Assembly: GCA_910578095.1 (NCBI GenBank)
Contig: CAJTOZ010000005.1
Location: forward strand, 1-64,000
Source of the DNA: an uncultured Muribaculaceae bacterium
GTDB taxonomy: Bacteria; Bacteroidota; Bacteroidia; Bacteroidales; Muribaculaceae
Reading direction: 5' to 3'
Length of the DNA stretch: 64,000 bases
Below, in pieces: positions 42,698-51,286 of the stretch. Each line of letters begins with the position of its first letter. Position 1 is the first letter of the stretch. The position numbers and the translations under genes are program-made. The notes under the pieces are model-generated. The model ran no database searches and had not been told where the DNA came from. It worked only from the letters and a program-made list of their open reading frames with translations.

Positions 42698-42730
42698 TTT
42701 GTCGGTATAAAAAAAATATTGTAACTTTGC
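42698..42730 (+). promoter_or_regulatory. tRNA-Pro promoter
   Basis: TTTG at 42698-42701, 20 nt, TAACTTTGC at 42722-42730: a textbook Bacteroidetes promoter, 16 nt before the tRNA 5' end. Confidence 0.85.
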
Positions 42731-42746
42731 ACCGTCTTAGGACAAT

Positions 42747-42820
42747 CGGGGCGTAGCGCAGTCCGGTAGCGCACCTGGTTTGGGACCAGGTGGTCGCAGG
42801 TTCGAATCCTGTCACCCCGA
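42747..42820 (+). tRNA. tRNA-Pro (anticodon TGG)
   Basis: 74-nt cloverleaf: acceptor arm CGGGGCG paired with CACCCCG at the 3' end, D-arm, anticodon arm CCTGG-TTTGGGA-CCAGG with anticodon TGG, and TTCGAAT in the T-loop. CCA is not encoded. Confidence 0.97.
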
Positions 42821-42846
42821 CTCGAAAACATATCAGAATGGAAAGC

Positions 42847-42884
42847 AACTCCGCGTCCCGATGCATGGCGCGGAGTTTTTCTTT
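42847..42884 (+). terminator. intrinsic terminator of tRNA-Pro
   Basis: 9-bp stem aactccgcg / cgcggagtt followed by tttctttat, 26 nt after the tRNA. Confidence 0.8.
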
Positions 42885-43145
42885 ATATGCGTGCAGTTGG
42901 CCTTTAACGGTATATAAATGGCCGTTTTCCCGCTTCTGCCATTTTTTTGTGGAAATAAACGCTTTCTCATGGCCTGTTTTTAATGATATTTTGCTAAATT
43001 TGCACTGGAAAAATTGCATAATAGCCTTGAAAACACCTCGAAAAAGGCATATATCGCTGATTTACAGGCATGCCGGCGCTGAGGCCGTGTGTCGCGGGGG
43101 CGCTGTGTGCAGTTTGCATGAGAGAATATAAATTTTAACTACGAT
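42885..43145 (+). promoter_or_regulatory. leader region of nuo-atp-nuo operon
   Basis: A -7 box TAAATTTGC at 42995-43003 would give a leader of about 135 nt before nuoA. No recognised riboswitch; a GC-rich stretch at 43066-43110 might fold, but I see no clear structure. No gene lies here. Confidence 0.5.
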
Positions 43146-43526
43146 ATGATCGCATTAGACATTTTCGGAATCTCCAACAACGGCCTTCTGGCCATCACCG
43201 CCGCCCTGACGGGTATCGGTCTGGTGGCGCTTGCCTTGTGGCTTGCGGGGCTGATTTCTCCCAAATCGTTCAACGCTCAGAAGGGCGAAGCCTACGAGTG
43301 CGGTATTCCCACGCGTGGCGAGAGCATGGCCCAGTTCAAAGTGGGCTACTATCTGTTTGCCATCCTTTTCCTGATGTTCGACGTCGAGACCGTGTTCCTG
43401 TTCCCCTGGGCTGTACGTGTCCGTGAGATGGGCGTCGGAGGTCTTCTGAGCATCGCAGTATTCTTCGGAGTGTTAGTGCTGGGCCTGATTTATGCCTGGC
43501 GGAAAGGAGCATTGGAATGGAAGTAA
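43146..43526 (+). CDS. nuoA: NADH-quinone oxidoreductase subunit A
   Basis: Small membrane subunit of the complex I proton pump. The 126-residue protein has three transmembrane helices and the conserved EAYECGIPTRGES loop near residues 46-58 and FDVETVFLFPWA in the second half. First gene of the 18-gene nuo-atp cluster; it overlaps nuoB by 10 bp, so the two are translated together. Confidence 0.97.
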   Translation: MIALDIFGISNNGLLAITAALTGIGLVALALWLAGLISPKSFNAQKGEAYECGIPTRGESMAQFKVGYYLFAILFLMFDVETVFLFPWAVRVREMGVGGLLSIAVFFGVLVLGLIYAWRKGALEWK

Positions 43527-44176
43527 CCGCACAGGGAGTGCCCTATGAGGCATTCAAGGACAACGAATATATCGAATCTCTCGTAAAGGAGCTTCAGGAA
43601 AACGGCACCAATGTGGTGGTGGGCTCACTGGATAAACTCATCAACTGGGGCCGCTCCAACTCGCTGTGGCCTCTCACCTTCGCTACCAGCTGCTGCGGTA
43701 TCGAGTTTGTGAGCCTTGGCGCCGCGCGTTATGATATGGCCCGCTTCGGCTGGGAAGTGGCGCGTTCGTCGCCCCGCCAGGCCGATTTTATCATGGTGGC
43801 CGGCACGATAGTGCACCGCATGGCTCCCGTGCTGCGTCGTCTGTACGATCAGATGGCCGAGCCTAAATATGTGATCGCCACTGGCGCGTGCGCCGTGAGC
43901 GGCGGTCCGTTCCGCAACAGCTACCATGTGGTGAAGGGCGTCGACCAGATTATTCCGGTGGATGTCTATCTGCCCGGCTGCCCTCCGCGCCCCGAAGCCA
44001 TGATCTATGCTATCATGCAGCTTTCGCGCAAAGTGAAGGTGGAGCGCTTCTTCGGAGGCGTGAACCGCCAGCAGAAGCAGCAGGAATTTCTGCGCGAGCA
44101 TCCCGTGGAAGGGGTGGACGACAAGGCCGATTTCAACGCCGAAACGCGCGAGGCACCTGTAAGCGACAAGCAGTAG
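43517..44176 (+). CDS. nuoB: NADH-quinone oxidoreductase subunit B
   Basis: Carries cluster N2, the last iron-sulfur centre before quinone. The 219-residue protein has all four cluster ligands: the CC pair at 59-60 (FATSCCGIEF), Cys in TGACAVSGG and Cys in LPGCPPRPEA. Length is slightly above average because of a C-terminal tail of about 40 residues after the core. Confidence 0.97.
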   Translation: MEVTAQGVPYEAFKDNEYIESLVKELQENGTNVVVGSLDKLINWGRSNSLWPLTFATSCCGIEFVSLGAARYDMARFGWEVARSSPRQADFIMVAGTIVHRMAPVLRRLYDQMAEPKYVIATGACAVSGGPFRNSYHVVKGVDQIIPVDVYLPGCPPRPEAMIYAIMQLSRKVKVERFFGGVNRQQKQQEFLREHPVEGVDDKADFNAETREAPVSDKQ

Positions 44177-44223
44177 TGAACGGACAATATAATCACGACA
44201 ACAGATACACATTAATATAATAT

Positions 44224-45858
44224 ATGGCAACTCTTCAGGAAACAATTGCCAAAATTTGCCCCACGGCCACTGTTGCCGAGGTGGACGGCGCGCCGATGAT
44301 AAACGTCGACGACGCCCACTGGCATGAGCTGGCCAAGGCTTTGCGCGACAACGAGGATCTGGCGATGGACTATCTTGTCACCATAGCCGGTTTCGACCAT
44401 GTTGATACAATGGGATGCGTCTACTATCTCATGTCGACGCGCCACAATACCAATGTCGCTGTCACGGTAAACGCTACCGGCGACCGCACACAGCCGATGA
44501 TACACTCCGTGAGCGACCTTTGGAAGGTGGCCGGCCTGTATGAACGTGAAGTCTATGACTTCTTCGGCATCATCTTTGTCAATAATCCCGATATGCGCCG
44601 TCTATTCCTCAGCATCGACTGGGAGGGCTATCCCCTGCGCAAGGATTATGACTGCAGCCCCGAGGCCAATCCCGTGCCCACCGACAACGAGCGCCAGAGC
44701 GATTTCACCACATGCTGGAAAGAAGGAGCCGACGGTAAGGTGGAGAAAACACAGCTCGAGGTGTTCGGCCCCGATGAATTTGTCGTGAACATAGGTCCGC
44801 AGCACCCTGCTACCCACGGTGTGCTGCGTTTCCGCACGGCAGTCGACGGCGAAACAATCAAAAAAATCGACGTTTACATGGGCTACATCCACCGCGGCAT
44901 CGAGAAACTGTGCGAGCAGCAGGGCTACCCGCAGACGCTCCACTATCTCGACCGTATGGACTACTTCTCGGCCCAGAACTACCATCACGGCCTGTGCATG
45001 CTCTACGAGCGTGCCGCCGGTATCGAGATATCCCGTCGCGCCCAGGTGATCCGCGTGATGATGGATGAGCTCTCGCGCATAGCATCGCACTGCCTGTTCA
45101 TGGGCACATTCTGCATGGACCTCGGTGCCACATCGATGCTTTTCTACACGCTGCGAGTGCGCGAGCAGATCCTTGACATCATGGAGCGCACATGCGGCGC
45201 CCGCATGACATTCAACTATGATTGCATTGGCGGTGTGATGCAGGACCTTGACGCCAATTTCCAGCGCGATGTGAAGGAACTCCTGAAAGTGCTTCCCGGC
45301 AATATCAAGGAATACAACAAGGTGTTCGTAGGCAATGTTATTGCCAAAAACCGTATGGAAGGCGTAGGTGTCCTCAGCCTCGAGGATGCAATATCCTATG
45401 GTGTCACCGGCCCGAACGGACGTGCGTCCGGCTGGGCTTGCGATATCCGCAAATGGCGTCCTTACAGCATCTATCCCGAACTCGATTTCAAGGAAGTGGT
45501 GCGCACGGAAGGCGATTCCATGGCACGCTTCAAGGTGCGTCTGGAAGAGATAGAGCAGAGCGCCCGCATCCTGGAGCAGTTGGTGGACAATATCCCCGAT
45601 GGAGAGTATCTCGTGAAGGTGCCCAAGGTGTTCAAGCTGCCTGCCGGCCAGTGGTTCCAGCTCTGCGAGGGCTGCCGCGGCGTGTTCGGCATGCATCTGG
45701 AAAGCGATGGCGGCGCCAAGCCCGCACGTCTGAAATTCGCCACACCGTCGCTCCCTGCGGCCGGTGTCGTGGATCATCTCACACGCGGCGAGAAAATTGC
45801 CGACCTCATCACTATCGGCGGCTCGATGGACTACATCGTGCCCGACATGGACCGTTAA
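44224..45858 (+). CDS. nuoCD: NADH-quinone oxidoreductase fused subunit C/D
   Basis: Forms the quinone-reducing peripheral core. The 544-residue protein fuses NuoC (about residues 1-150, with DLWKVAGLYEREVYDFFGI) with NuoD (about 160-544, with NIGPQHPATHGVLRF and the GYIHRGIEKL and CSGVHS-like quinone site elements). Fused CD is normal in Bacteroidetes. Confidence 0.97.
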   Translation: MATLQETIAKICPTATVAEVDGAPMINVDDAHWHELAKALRDNEDLAMDYLVTIAGFDHVDTMGCVYYLMSTRHNTNVAVTVNATGDRTQPMIHSVSDLWKVAGLYEREVYDFFGIIFVNNPDMRRLFLSIDWEGYPLRKDYDCSPEANPVPTDNERQSDFTTCWKEGADGKVEKTQLEVFGPDEFVVNIGPQHPATHGVLRFRTAVDGETIKKIDVYMGYIHRGIEKLCEQQGYPQTLHYLDRMDYFSAQNYHHGLCMLYERAAGIEISRRAQVIRVMMDELSRIASHCLFMGTFCMDLGATSMLFYTLRVREQILDIMERTCGARMTFNYDCIGGVMQDLDANFQRDVKELLKVLPGNIKEYNKVFVGNVIAKNRMEGVGVLSLEDAISYGVTGPNGRASGWACDIRKWRPYSIYPELDFKEVVRTEGDSMARFKVRLEEIEQSARILEQLVDNIPDGEYLVKVPKVFKLPAGQWFQLCEGCRGVFGMHLESDGGAKPARLKFATPSLPAAGVVDHLTRGEKIADLITIGGSMDYIVPDMDR

Positions 45859-45895
45859 TATCATAAAGTAACAAACCAATCATATACTATATATC

Positions 45896-46972
45896 ATGTA
45901 CGATCTGTCGGTAATCACCGAAGCGATACACTCCTTTCTCTCGGGCCTGATGCCCTCGTGGCTGACGGTCACCGTGGAGTGCGTGCTGATAGGCGTAGGC
46001 CTTCTTCTCGCGTATTCGCTGCTGGCTCTGTTCTACATATACTACGAACGCAAATTCTGCGCTGCCATCCAGTGCCGCCTCGGCCCGAACCGTGTGGGCC
46101 CCTGGGGTCTTCTGCAGAGTTTCGCCGATATGTTCAAGATTCTCATCAAAGAGCTGATATCTCTGAACAATACGGATAAATTCCTGTTTGCCCTTGCTCC
46201 GTATCTCGTGATACTCGCATCCATGCTTGCGTTCGCCGTGCTGCCCTGGGGCAATGGCCTTCAGGTGATTGACTTCAACATAGGCATCTTCTTCCTGCTT
46301 GCGGTGTCGAGCATCGGCGTGCTGGGCATCCTGCTGGCCGGATGGTCGTCGAACAACAAGTTCACTCTCATCGGCGCCATGCGCTCCGGTGCCCAGATGG
46401 TAAGCTACGAGCTGTCCATAGGTCTGAGCGTAATCACCATGGTATGTCTGGCCGGTTCTATGAGCGTGGGCGATATCGTGGCCGAGCAGGCCGACTGCTG
46501 GTTTATCTTCAAGGGTCATATCCCCGCTATCATAGCATTCGTGATCTATATGATAGCCGGAACAGCCGAGACGAACCGTGGCCCGTTCGACCTTCCCGAG
46601 GCCGAGAGCGAGCTGACTGCCGGCTACCACACCGAGTACTCCGGTATTCATTTCGGATTCTTCTATCTGGCCGAATATCTCAACCTTTTCATTGTGGCCG
46701 GCGTGGCCTCGCTGCTCTTCTTCGGCGGCTGGATGCCTTTCCATGTGCCAGGTTGGGATGCATTTAACCATGTTATGGACTATATCCCGTCGGTGGTGTG
46801 GTTCCTTGGCAAGGCGATAGCGCTCAGCGGTATCATCATCTGGTTCAAGTGGACATTCCCCCGTCTGCGCATCGACCAGGTTCTGGCCATGGAGTGGAAA
46901 TACCTCATGCCCATCGGCTTGTTCAACCTTGCCCTCATGACGTGCATCATCGTGTTCGGCTGGCACTTCTAA
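45896..46972 (+). CDS. nuoH: NADH-quinone oxidoreductase subunit H
   Basis: Membrane subunit that links the quinone site to the proton channels. The 358-residue protein has eight helices and the signature YERKFCAAIQCRLGPNRVG plus GTAETNRGPFDLPEAESEL. It is the last nuo gene before the inserted ATP synthase block; the gap to atpD is 42 bp with no promoter-like sequence. Confidence 0.97.
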   Translation: MYDLSVITEAIHSFLSGLMPSWLTVTVECVLIGVGLLLAYSLLALFYIYYERKFCAAIQCRLGPNRVGPWGLLQSFADMFKILIKELISLNNTDKFLFALAPYLVILASMLAFAVLPWGNGLQVIDFNIGIFFLLAVSSIGVLGILLAGWSSNNKFTLIGAMRSGAQMVSYELSIGLSVITMVCLAGSMSVGDIVAEQADCWFIFKGHIPAIIAFVIYMIAGTAETNRGPFDLPEAESELTAGYHTEYSGIHFGFFYLAEYLNLFIVAGVASLLFFGGWMPFHVPGWDAFNHVMDYIPSVVWFLGKAIALSGIIIWFKWTFPRLRIDQVLAMEWKYLMPIGLFNLALMTCIIVFGWHF

Positions 46973-47014
46973 AATAATTCCGAAAAACAACAACCTATCC
47001 TCAAATAAACTCCA

Positions 47015-48514
47015 ATGAGCGAACTAATCGGTAAAACCGCGCAAGTCATAGGCCCCGTTGTCGACGTGGTGTTTGACGACGGCGTAGACCTTCCCCCTAT
47101 CTACACGGCTCTCAAAATCGACCGTCCCGACGGCACAGTCATCACTCTGGAAGTGGAGCAGCATATCGGCGAGAACACCGTGCGCTGTCTTGCCATGGAG
47201 AGCACCGACGGTCTGCGTCGCGGCATGCCGGCCATCAGCATGGGCCATCCCATAGCAGTGCCCACCGGCGACCAGATCAAAGGACGCCTGCTGAATGTGC
47301 TTGGCCACGCTATCGACAATCTTCCCGCACTCAGCGAGACCGACCTGCGTTCCATCCATCAACCGGCTCCGGAATTCGACGACCTTACCATCGGCACAGA
47401 GATCCTGACCACAGGCATCAAGGTGATCGACCTTCTGGAACCCTATAGCAAGGGTGGTAAAATCGGTCTGTTCGGCGGTGCCGGCGTGGGAAAGACCGTG
47501 CTTATCATGGAGCTTATCAACAATATTGCCAAGGGCCACGATGGCTTCTCGGTGTTCACCGGTGTGGGCGAGCGTACCCGCGAGGGTAACGACCTGCTCC
47601 GCGAGATGATCGAGAGCGGTGTCATACGCTACGGCAAGAAGTTTGAGGAAGGCATGGAGAAAGACCAGTGGAATCTTGCCGATGTGGATGTGGACCACCT
47701 CAAGGATTCGCAGGCCACGCTGGTGTTCGGCCAGATGAACGAGCCCCCGGGTGCGCGTCTGCGTGTGGCCCTCAGCGGTCTCACCGTGGCCGAGCAGTTC
47801 CGCGACCAAGGCGCCGGCGGTAAGGATGTGCTGCTCTTTATCGACAATATTTTCCGTTTCACGCAGGCCGGTTCGGAAGTGTCGGCTCTTCTCGGCCGTA
47901 TGCCTTCGGCTGTGGGTTATCAGCCCACACTGGCATCCGAGATGGGTGCTCTGCAGGAGCGAATCACCTCCACCAAAAACGGATCCATCACATCCGTACA
48001 GGCTATTTATGTGCCGGCCGACGACCTCACCGACCCGGCTCCCGCCACAACGTTCAGCTTCCTTGACGCCACTACGGTGCTCAGCCGTAAAATCGCTGAG
48101 CTCGGTATCTATCCGGCCGTCGATCCTCTGGAATCGACATCGCGAATCCTTGATCCCAACATCATTGGAGAGGATCACTACAATACGGCCCAGGCAGTGA
48201 AGCAGCTGCTGCAGAAGTACAACGAACTGCAGGATATCATAGCGATCCTGGGTGTGGACGAGCTCTCGGACGAGGACAAGCTTGTGGTGTCGCGTGCGCG
48301 CCGTGCCCAGCGATTCCTTTCGCAGCCCTTCCATGTGGCCGAGCAGTTCACGGGTCTTCCCGGCGTAATGGTGCCCCTGAGCGAGACCATCCGCGGTTTC
48401 AAGATGATTCTGAGCGGCGAGATGGACGAGTATCCCGAGCAGGCATTCCTGAATGTAGGCACAATCGACGAGGCCATTGCCAAGGGACGCAAACTGCTCG
48501 ACGAAGTGAAATAA
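47015..48514 (+). CDS. atpD: ATP synthase subunit beta
   Basis: Catalytic F1 subunit. The 499-residue protein has Walker A GGAGVGKT at 154-161 and the GERTREGNDL and DxD-type VLLFIDNIFRFTQAGSEVS segments. It starts the eight-gene ATP synthase block lying between nuoH and nuoI. Confidence 0.98.
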   Translation: MSELIGKTAQVIGPVVDVVFDDGVDLPPIYTALKIDRPDGTVITLEVEQHIGENTVRCLAMESTDGLRRGMPAISMGHPIAVPTGDQIKGRLLNVLGHAIDNLPALSETDLRSIHQPAPEFDDLTIGTEILTTGIKVIDLLEPYSKGGKIGLFGGAGVGKTVLIMELINNIAKGHDGFSVFTGVGERTREGNDLLREMIESGVIRYGKKFEEGMEKDQWNLADVDVDHLKDSQATLVFGQMNEPPGARLRVALSGLTVAEQFRDQGAGGKDVLLFIDNIFRFTQAGSEVSALLGRMPSAVGYQPTLASEMGALQERITSTKNGSITSVQAIYVPADDLTDPAPATTFSFLDATTVLSRKIAELGIYPAVDPLESTSRILDPNIIGEDHYNTAQAVKQLLQKYNELQDIIAILGVDELSDEDKLVVSRARRAQRFLSQPFHVAEQFTGLPGVMVPLSETIRGFKMILSGEMDEYPEQAFLNVGTIDEAIAKGRKLLDEVK

Positions 48515-48545
48515 AGAATAGAAACAACCTTCACGCAGGACATTT

Positions 48546-48782
48546 ATGACACTTAAAATCATATCGGCAGCCGAGGTGCTTTTCGAGGGCGAGGTGAAAT
48601 CCGTCACGCTTCCCGGCAGTATGGGCGCGTTCACGGTGCTGCACAACCATGCCTCGCTGGTGGCGCTGCTATCGGCAGGGAAAGTGCGCTACGAATCAGT
48701 AGCCGGCGGCGAACACAGCCACGACATACCCGGCGGTGTGGCCGATGTGGACAACAATGTGATAAATGTCTGTGTGTACTAA
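48546..48782 (+). CDS. atpC: ATP synthase subunit epsilon (short form)
   Basis: Central-stalk subunit. At 78 residues it holds only the N-terminal beta-sandwich (LKIISAAEVLFEGEVKSVTLPG) and lacks the C-terminal two-helix inhibitory domain of longer epsilon subunits, as is common in Bacteroidetes. This suggests no epsilon-mediated inhibition. Confidence 0.93.
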   Translation: MTLKIISAAEVLFEGEVKSVTLPGSMGAFTVLHNHASLVALLSAGKVRYESVAGGEHSHDIPGGVADVDNNVINVCVY

Positions 48783-48801
48783 GCCTCCACGCATCCGTAT
48801 T

Positions 48802-49884
48802 ATGAAGCGTCTTTTTCTGATATTCGCGGCATTGCTCGCCATCGCTTGTCCCCGCGCCGTAGCGTCGGGCCACGATGATGCGGAGCAAGGCCCGATCAAT
48901 CCCAAGGAAATCATATTCGAACACCTTGGCGACGGTTATGGATGGGAGGTACCTTTCGACCACCATCACCGCATTCCGCTCCCTTGCATAGTCTGGGGCT
49001 CGGATGGCTTGCATGTGTTCTCATCGGCCCGTATCACCGGTGGCGGTGTGTACCGCGATGGCGATGTGGAGTTCAAGCTCGGCGGCAAGGACAGCGAATA
49101 CCACGGCAAGATAGTGGAAATAGGTCCCGACGGAAAGGAAACACGTCCGTTTGACCTTTCGGTGACAAAAAATGTGTGCGCCTTGTTCATATCGGTCGTA
49201 GCTGTAGTGGCTGTGCTGATGGCTCTTGTGCGCTATTACCGCCGCCATGCCTACCGCGCACCGCGCAAGGGACTGGGTTTTGTGGAGCTGCTTATCGACT
49301 TCATCTACGGGTCGGTGATCAAAAGCACGCTCGGCAAGAACGCCCGTCGTTTTGCTCCCTATCTGCTCACAGTGTTCTTCTTCATCTTCGCGATGAACCT
49401 TTTCGGCCTGATAGTGGTATTTCCCGGCGGTGCGAACCTCACGGGCAACATCGCCATCACGCTGGTGCTGGCATTGCTCACATTCCTGGTAACCAACATT
49501 TTCGGCAACCGCCACTACTGGAAAGAGATCTTCTGGCCCGATGTGCCTCTGTGGCTGAAGTTTCCGCTTCCCATCATGCCCATGATCGAGATCTTCGGCA
49601 TGTTCACTAAGCCGGCGGCCCTGACGGTGCGTCTGTTTGCCAATATGATGGGCGGCCACATGATAGTGCTTGTGCTCACTCTTCTCATCTTCATATTCGC
49701 GGCCGTGAGTGCCGTGGCCGGTGGCGTAGCCACGGCAGTGGCGATGGTGTTCAGTGTGTTCATGCTCCTTATCGATGTGCTCGTGAGCTTCATTCAGGCT
49801 TATGTGTTCACGATGCTGAGTACTATATTCATATCCCTGGCCAACGAGGAGCCCCATCACCATGAGGCGAAGCCGGTGGAATAA
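48802..49884 (+). CDS. atpB: ATP synthase subunit a
   Basis: Fo proton-channel subunit. The 360-residue protein has an N-terminal signal-like hydrophobic segment (MKRLFLIFAALLAIACPRAVA), an extra periplasmic region of about 110 residues, then five or six helices with the essential Arg in TVRLFANMMGGH. The start at 48802 fits the signal peptide; the earlier frame start at 48766 overlaps atpC. Confidence 0.95.
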   Translation: MKRLFLIFAALLAIACPRAVASGHDDAEQGPINPKEIIFEHLGDGYGWEVPFDHHHRIPLPCIVWGSDGLHVFSSARITGGGVYRDGDVEFKLGGKDSEYHGKIVEIGPDGKETRPFDLSVTKNVCALFISVVAVVAVLMALVRYYRRHAYRAPRKGLGFVELLIDFIYGSVIKSTLGKNARRFAPYLLTVFFFIFAMNLFGLIVVFPGGANLTGNIAITLVLALLTFLVTNIFGNRHYWKEIFWPDVPLWLKFPLPIMPMIEIFGMFTKPAALTVRLFANMMGGHMIVLVLTLLIFIFAAVSAVAGGVATAVAMVFSVFMLLIDVLVSFIQAYVFTMLSTIFISLANEEPHHHEAKPVE

Positions 49885-49943
49885 CCCCCTTCTGATAATA
49901 ACAAACAAAAATATACCAACAACCCCATTAAACTCAAGAAATT

Positions 49944-50183
49944 ATGTTCGGTCTTTTAGCAGTTGAAGCTCTCGCAGCTCTGGGCGCCACTCTGGGCGCA
50001 GGTATCGCCGCCATCGCAGCCGGTATCGGTATCGGTAAAATCGGCGCCGCCGCTATGGAAGCAATCGCCCGTCAGCCCGAAGCTGCCGGTGACATCCGAA
50101 GCAACATGATTGTGATCGCCGCCCTCGTGGAAGGTGTGGCACTTTTCGGTGTTATTGTCTGCGTTCTGGCTCTTTTCGTCTAA
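49944..50183 (+). CDS. atpE: ATP synthase subunit c
   Basis: Rotor ring subunit. 79 residues with two helices joined by ARQPEA, and ion-carrying Glu63 in ALVEGVALFG. The residue positions equivalent to the sodium ligands Gln32 and Ser66 of Ilyobacter are Ile and Gly, so proton coupling is likely. Confidence 0.96.
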   Translation: MFGLLAVEALAALGATLGAGIAAIAAGIGIGKIGAAAMEAIARQPEAAGDIRSNMIVIAALVEGVALFGVIVCVLALFV

Positions 50184-50207
50184 TCCATTTCTCCCCCTAC
50201 GCCACGA

Positions 50208-50705
50208 ATGGAACTGTTCAAGCCTGACTTTGGCCTGATTTTCTGGATGTTCGTCGCCTTTGCGGTGCTCTTCTTCATTCTGTGGAAGTTCGCCTGGCCC
50301 GTCATCCTCAAAAGCGTCGACAGCCGGGCAGACCTCATCGACAAGGGCGTGGAGTATGCGCAGAACGCCAAGGAGCAGCTGGACAAGGCCCAGCAAACCG
50401 CCGACGAGCTCATAAAGAGCGCGCAGCGCCAGCAGGCCGATATGCTCCGCGAAGCCGACAAGCTGAAGTCGCAGATGGTAGACGAAGCCCGCATGGCCGC
50501 GCAGGCAGAAGCGCAGAAGGTGATGGACGCCGCCAAGGCATCTATCGCCCAGCAGCAGAAGGAAGCCGAGGAAGCGTTGCGCAGCAGCGTCGGCGCCATC
50601 GCGCTGGATATCGCCCAAAAGGTGGTGCAGCAGCGTATGGCCGACGATAAGGCGCAGCAGCAACTCGTCGACAAGCTCCTCACCGAGATTGAAAGCCAAA
50701 ACTGA
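50208..50705 (+). CDS. atpF: ATP synthase subunit b
   Basis: Peripheral stalk. The 165-residue protein has one N-terminal membrane helix (about residues 8-30) and then a long heptad-rich alpha helix full of Ala, Gln and Lys (AKEQLDKAQQTADELIKSAQ). Typical length. Confidence 0.95.
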   Translation: MELFKPDFGLIFWMFVAFAVLFFILWKFAWPVILKSVDSRADLIDKGVEYAQNAKEQLDKAQQTADELIKSAQRQQADMLREADKLKSQMVDEARMAAQAEAQKVMDAAKASIAQQQKEAEEALRSSVGAIALDIAQKVVQQRMADDKAQQQLVDKLLTEIESQN

Positions 50706-50716
50706 ACTCCACAGCA

Positions 50717-51265
50717 ATGAACGAAGGTCTGATCCCCCGCCGCTACGCGAAGGCTCTTTACGAGGTCGCAACCGACCGCGGCTGCGCCGATCGTCTATAC
50801 GGAATGATGCGTAGCTTGCTCAGCGCCGCCGAAGGGCAGCCCGAGCTTGTGCGCACACTCTCCAATCCCTATGTGGGCGATGCCGACAAGCGTAAGCTTC
50901 TCGACACGGCCGCCGGCGCTACTGCAGCCGATACCACCTTTGCCGACTGGCTGCGCGTGCTCGCGCAGAACCACCGCACCGGTATGGCTGCCGATATCGC
51001 CCGTGCCTATATCGATTGCTATCGTGCCGCGCGCCGCATATACCCTGTCACCGTCACATCGGCAAGCCCTCTCGCCGAGCCGGAAAGCAAGCGCCTGAAG
51101 GCTCTTATACAGAGCCATATAGGCGATGCTTCCATGGAATACTCCGAGCGGGTGGACCCGGCCCTCATCGGCGGCTTCGCCATCGATATCGCATCGGAGC
51201 GTCTCGATGCTTCCGTGCGTAACCGGTTGGAGCAGATGCGCCTCAACCTTTTAAAGAAACAGTAA
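50717..51265 (+). CDS. atpH: ATP synthase subunit delta
   Basis: Links the peripheral stalk to F1. The 182-residue protein begins IPRRYAKALYEVATDRG and ends with the RVDPALIGGFAIDIASERLDASVRNRLEQM segment, both hallmarks of OSCP/delta. Confidence 0.94.
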   Translation: MNEGLIPRRYAKALYEVATDRGCADRLYGMMRSLLSAAEGQPELVRTLSNPYVGDADKRKLLDTAAGATAADTTFADWLRVLAQNHRTGMAADIARAYIDCYRAARRIYPVTVTSASPLAEPESKRLKALIQSHIGDASMEYSERVDPALIGGFAIDIASERLDASVRNRLEQMRLNLLKKQ

Positions 51266-51286
51266 ACTCCCCAGCACTCTCATACA

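Noticed and set aside
42595..42831. Upstream extension of the DUF3298 lipoprotein frame through the tRNA
   Set aside because: The signal peptide starts at 42594 and the extension reads through tRNA-Pro.
49944..50183. Sodium-coupled ATP synthase
   Set aside because: Ligand positions equivalent to Gln32 and Ser66 of the sodium type are Ile and Gly in AtpE; proton coupling is more likely.
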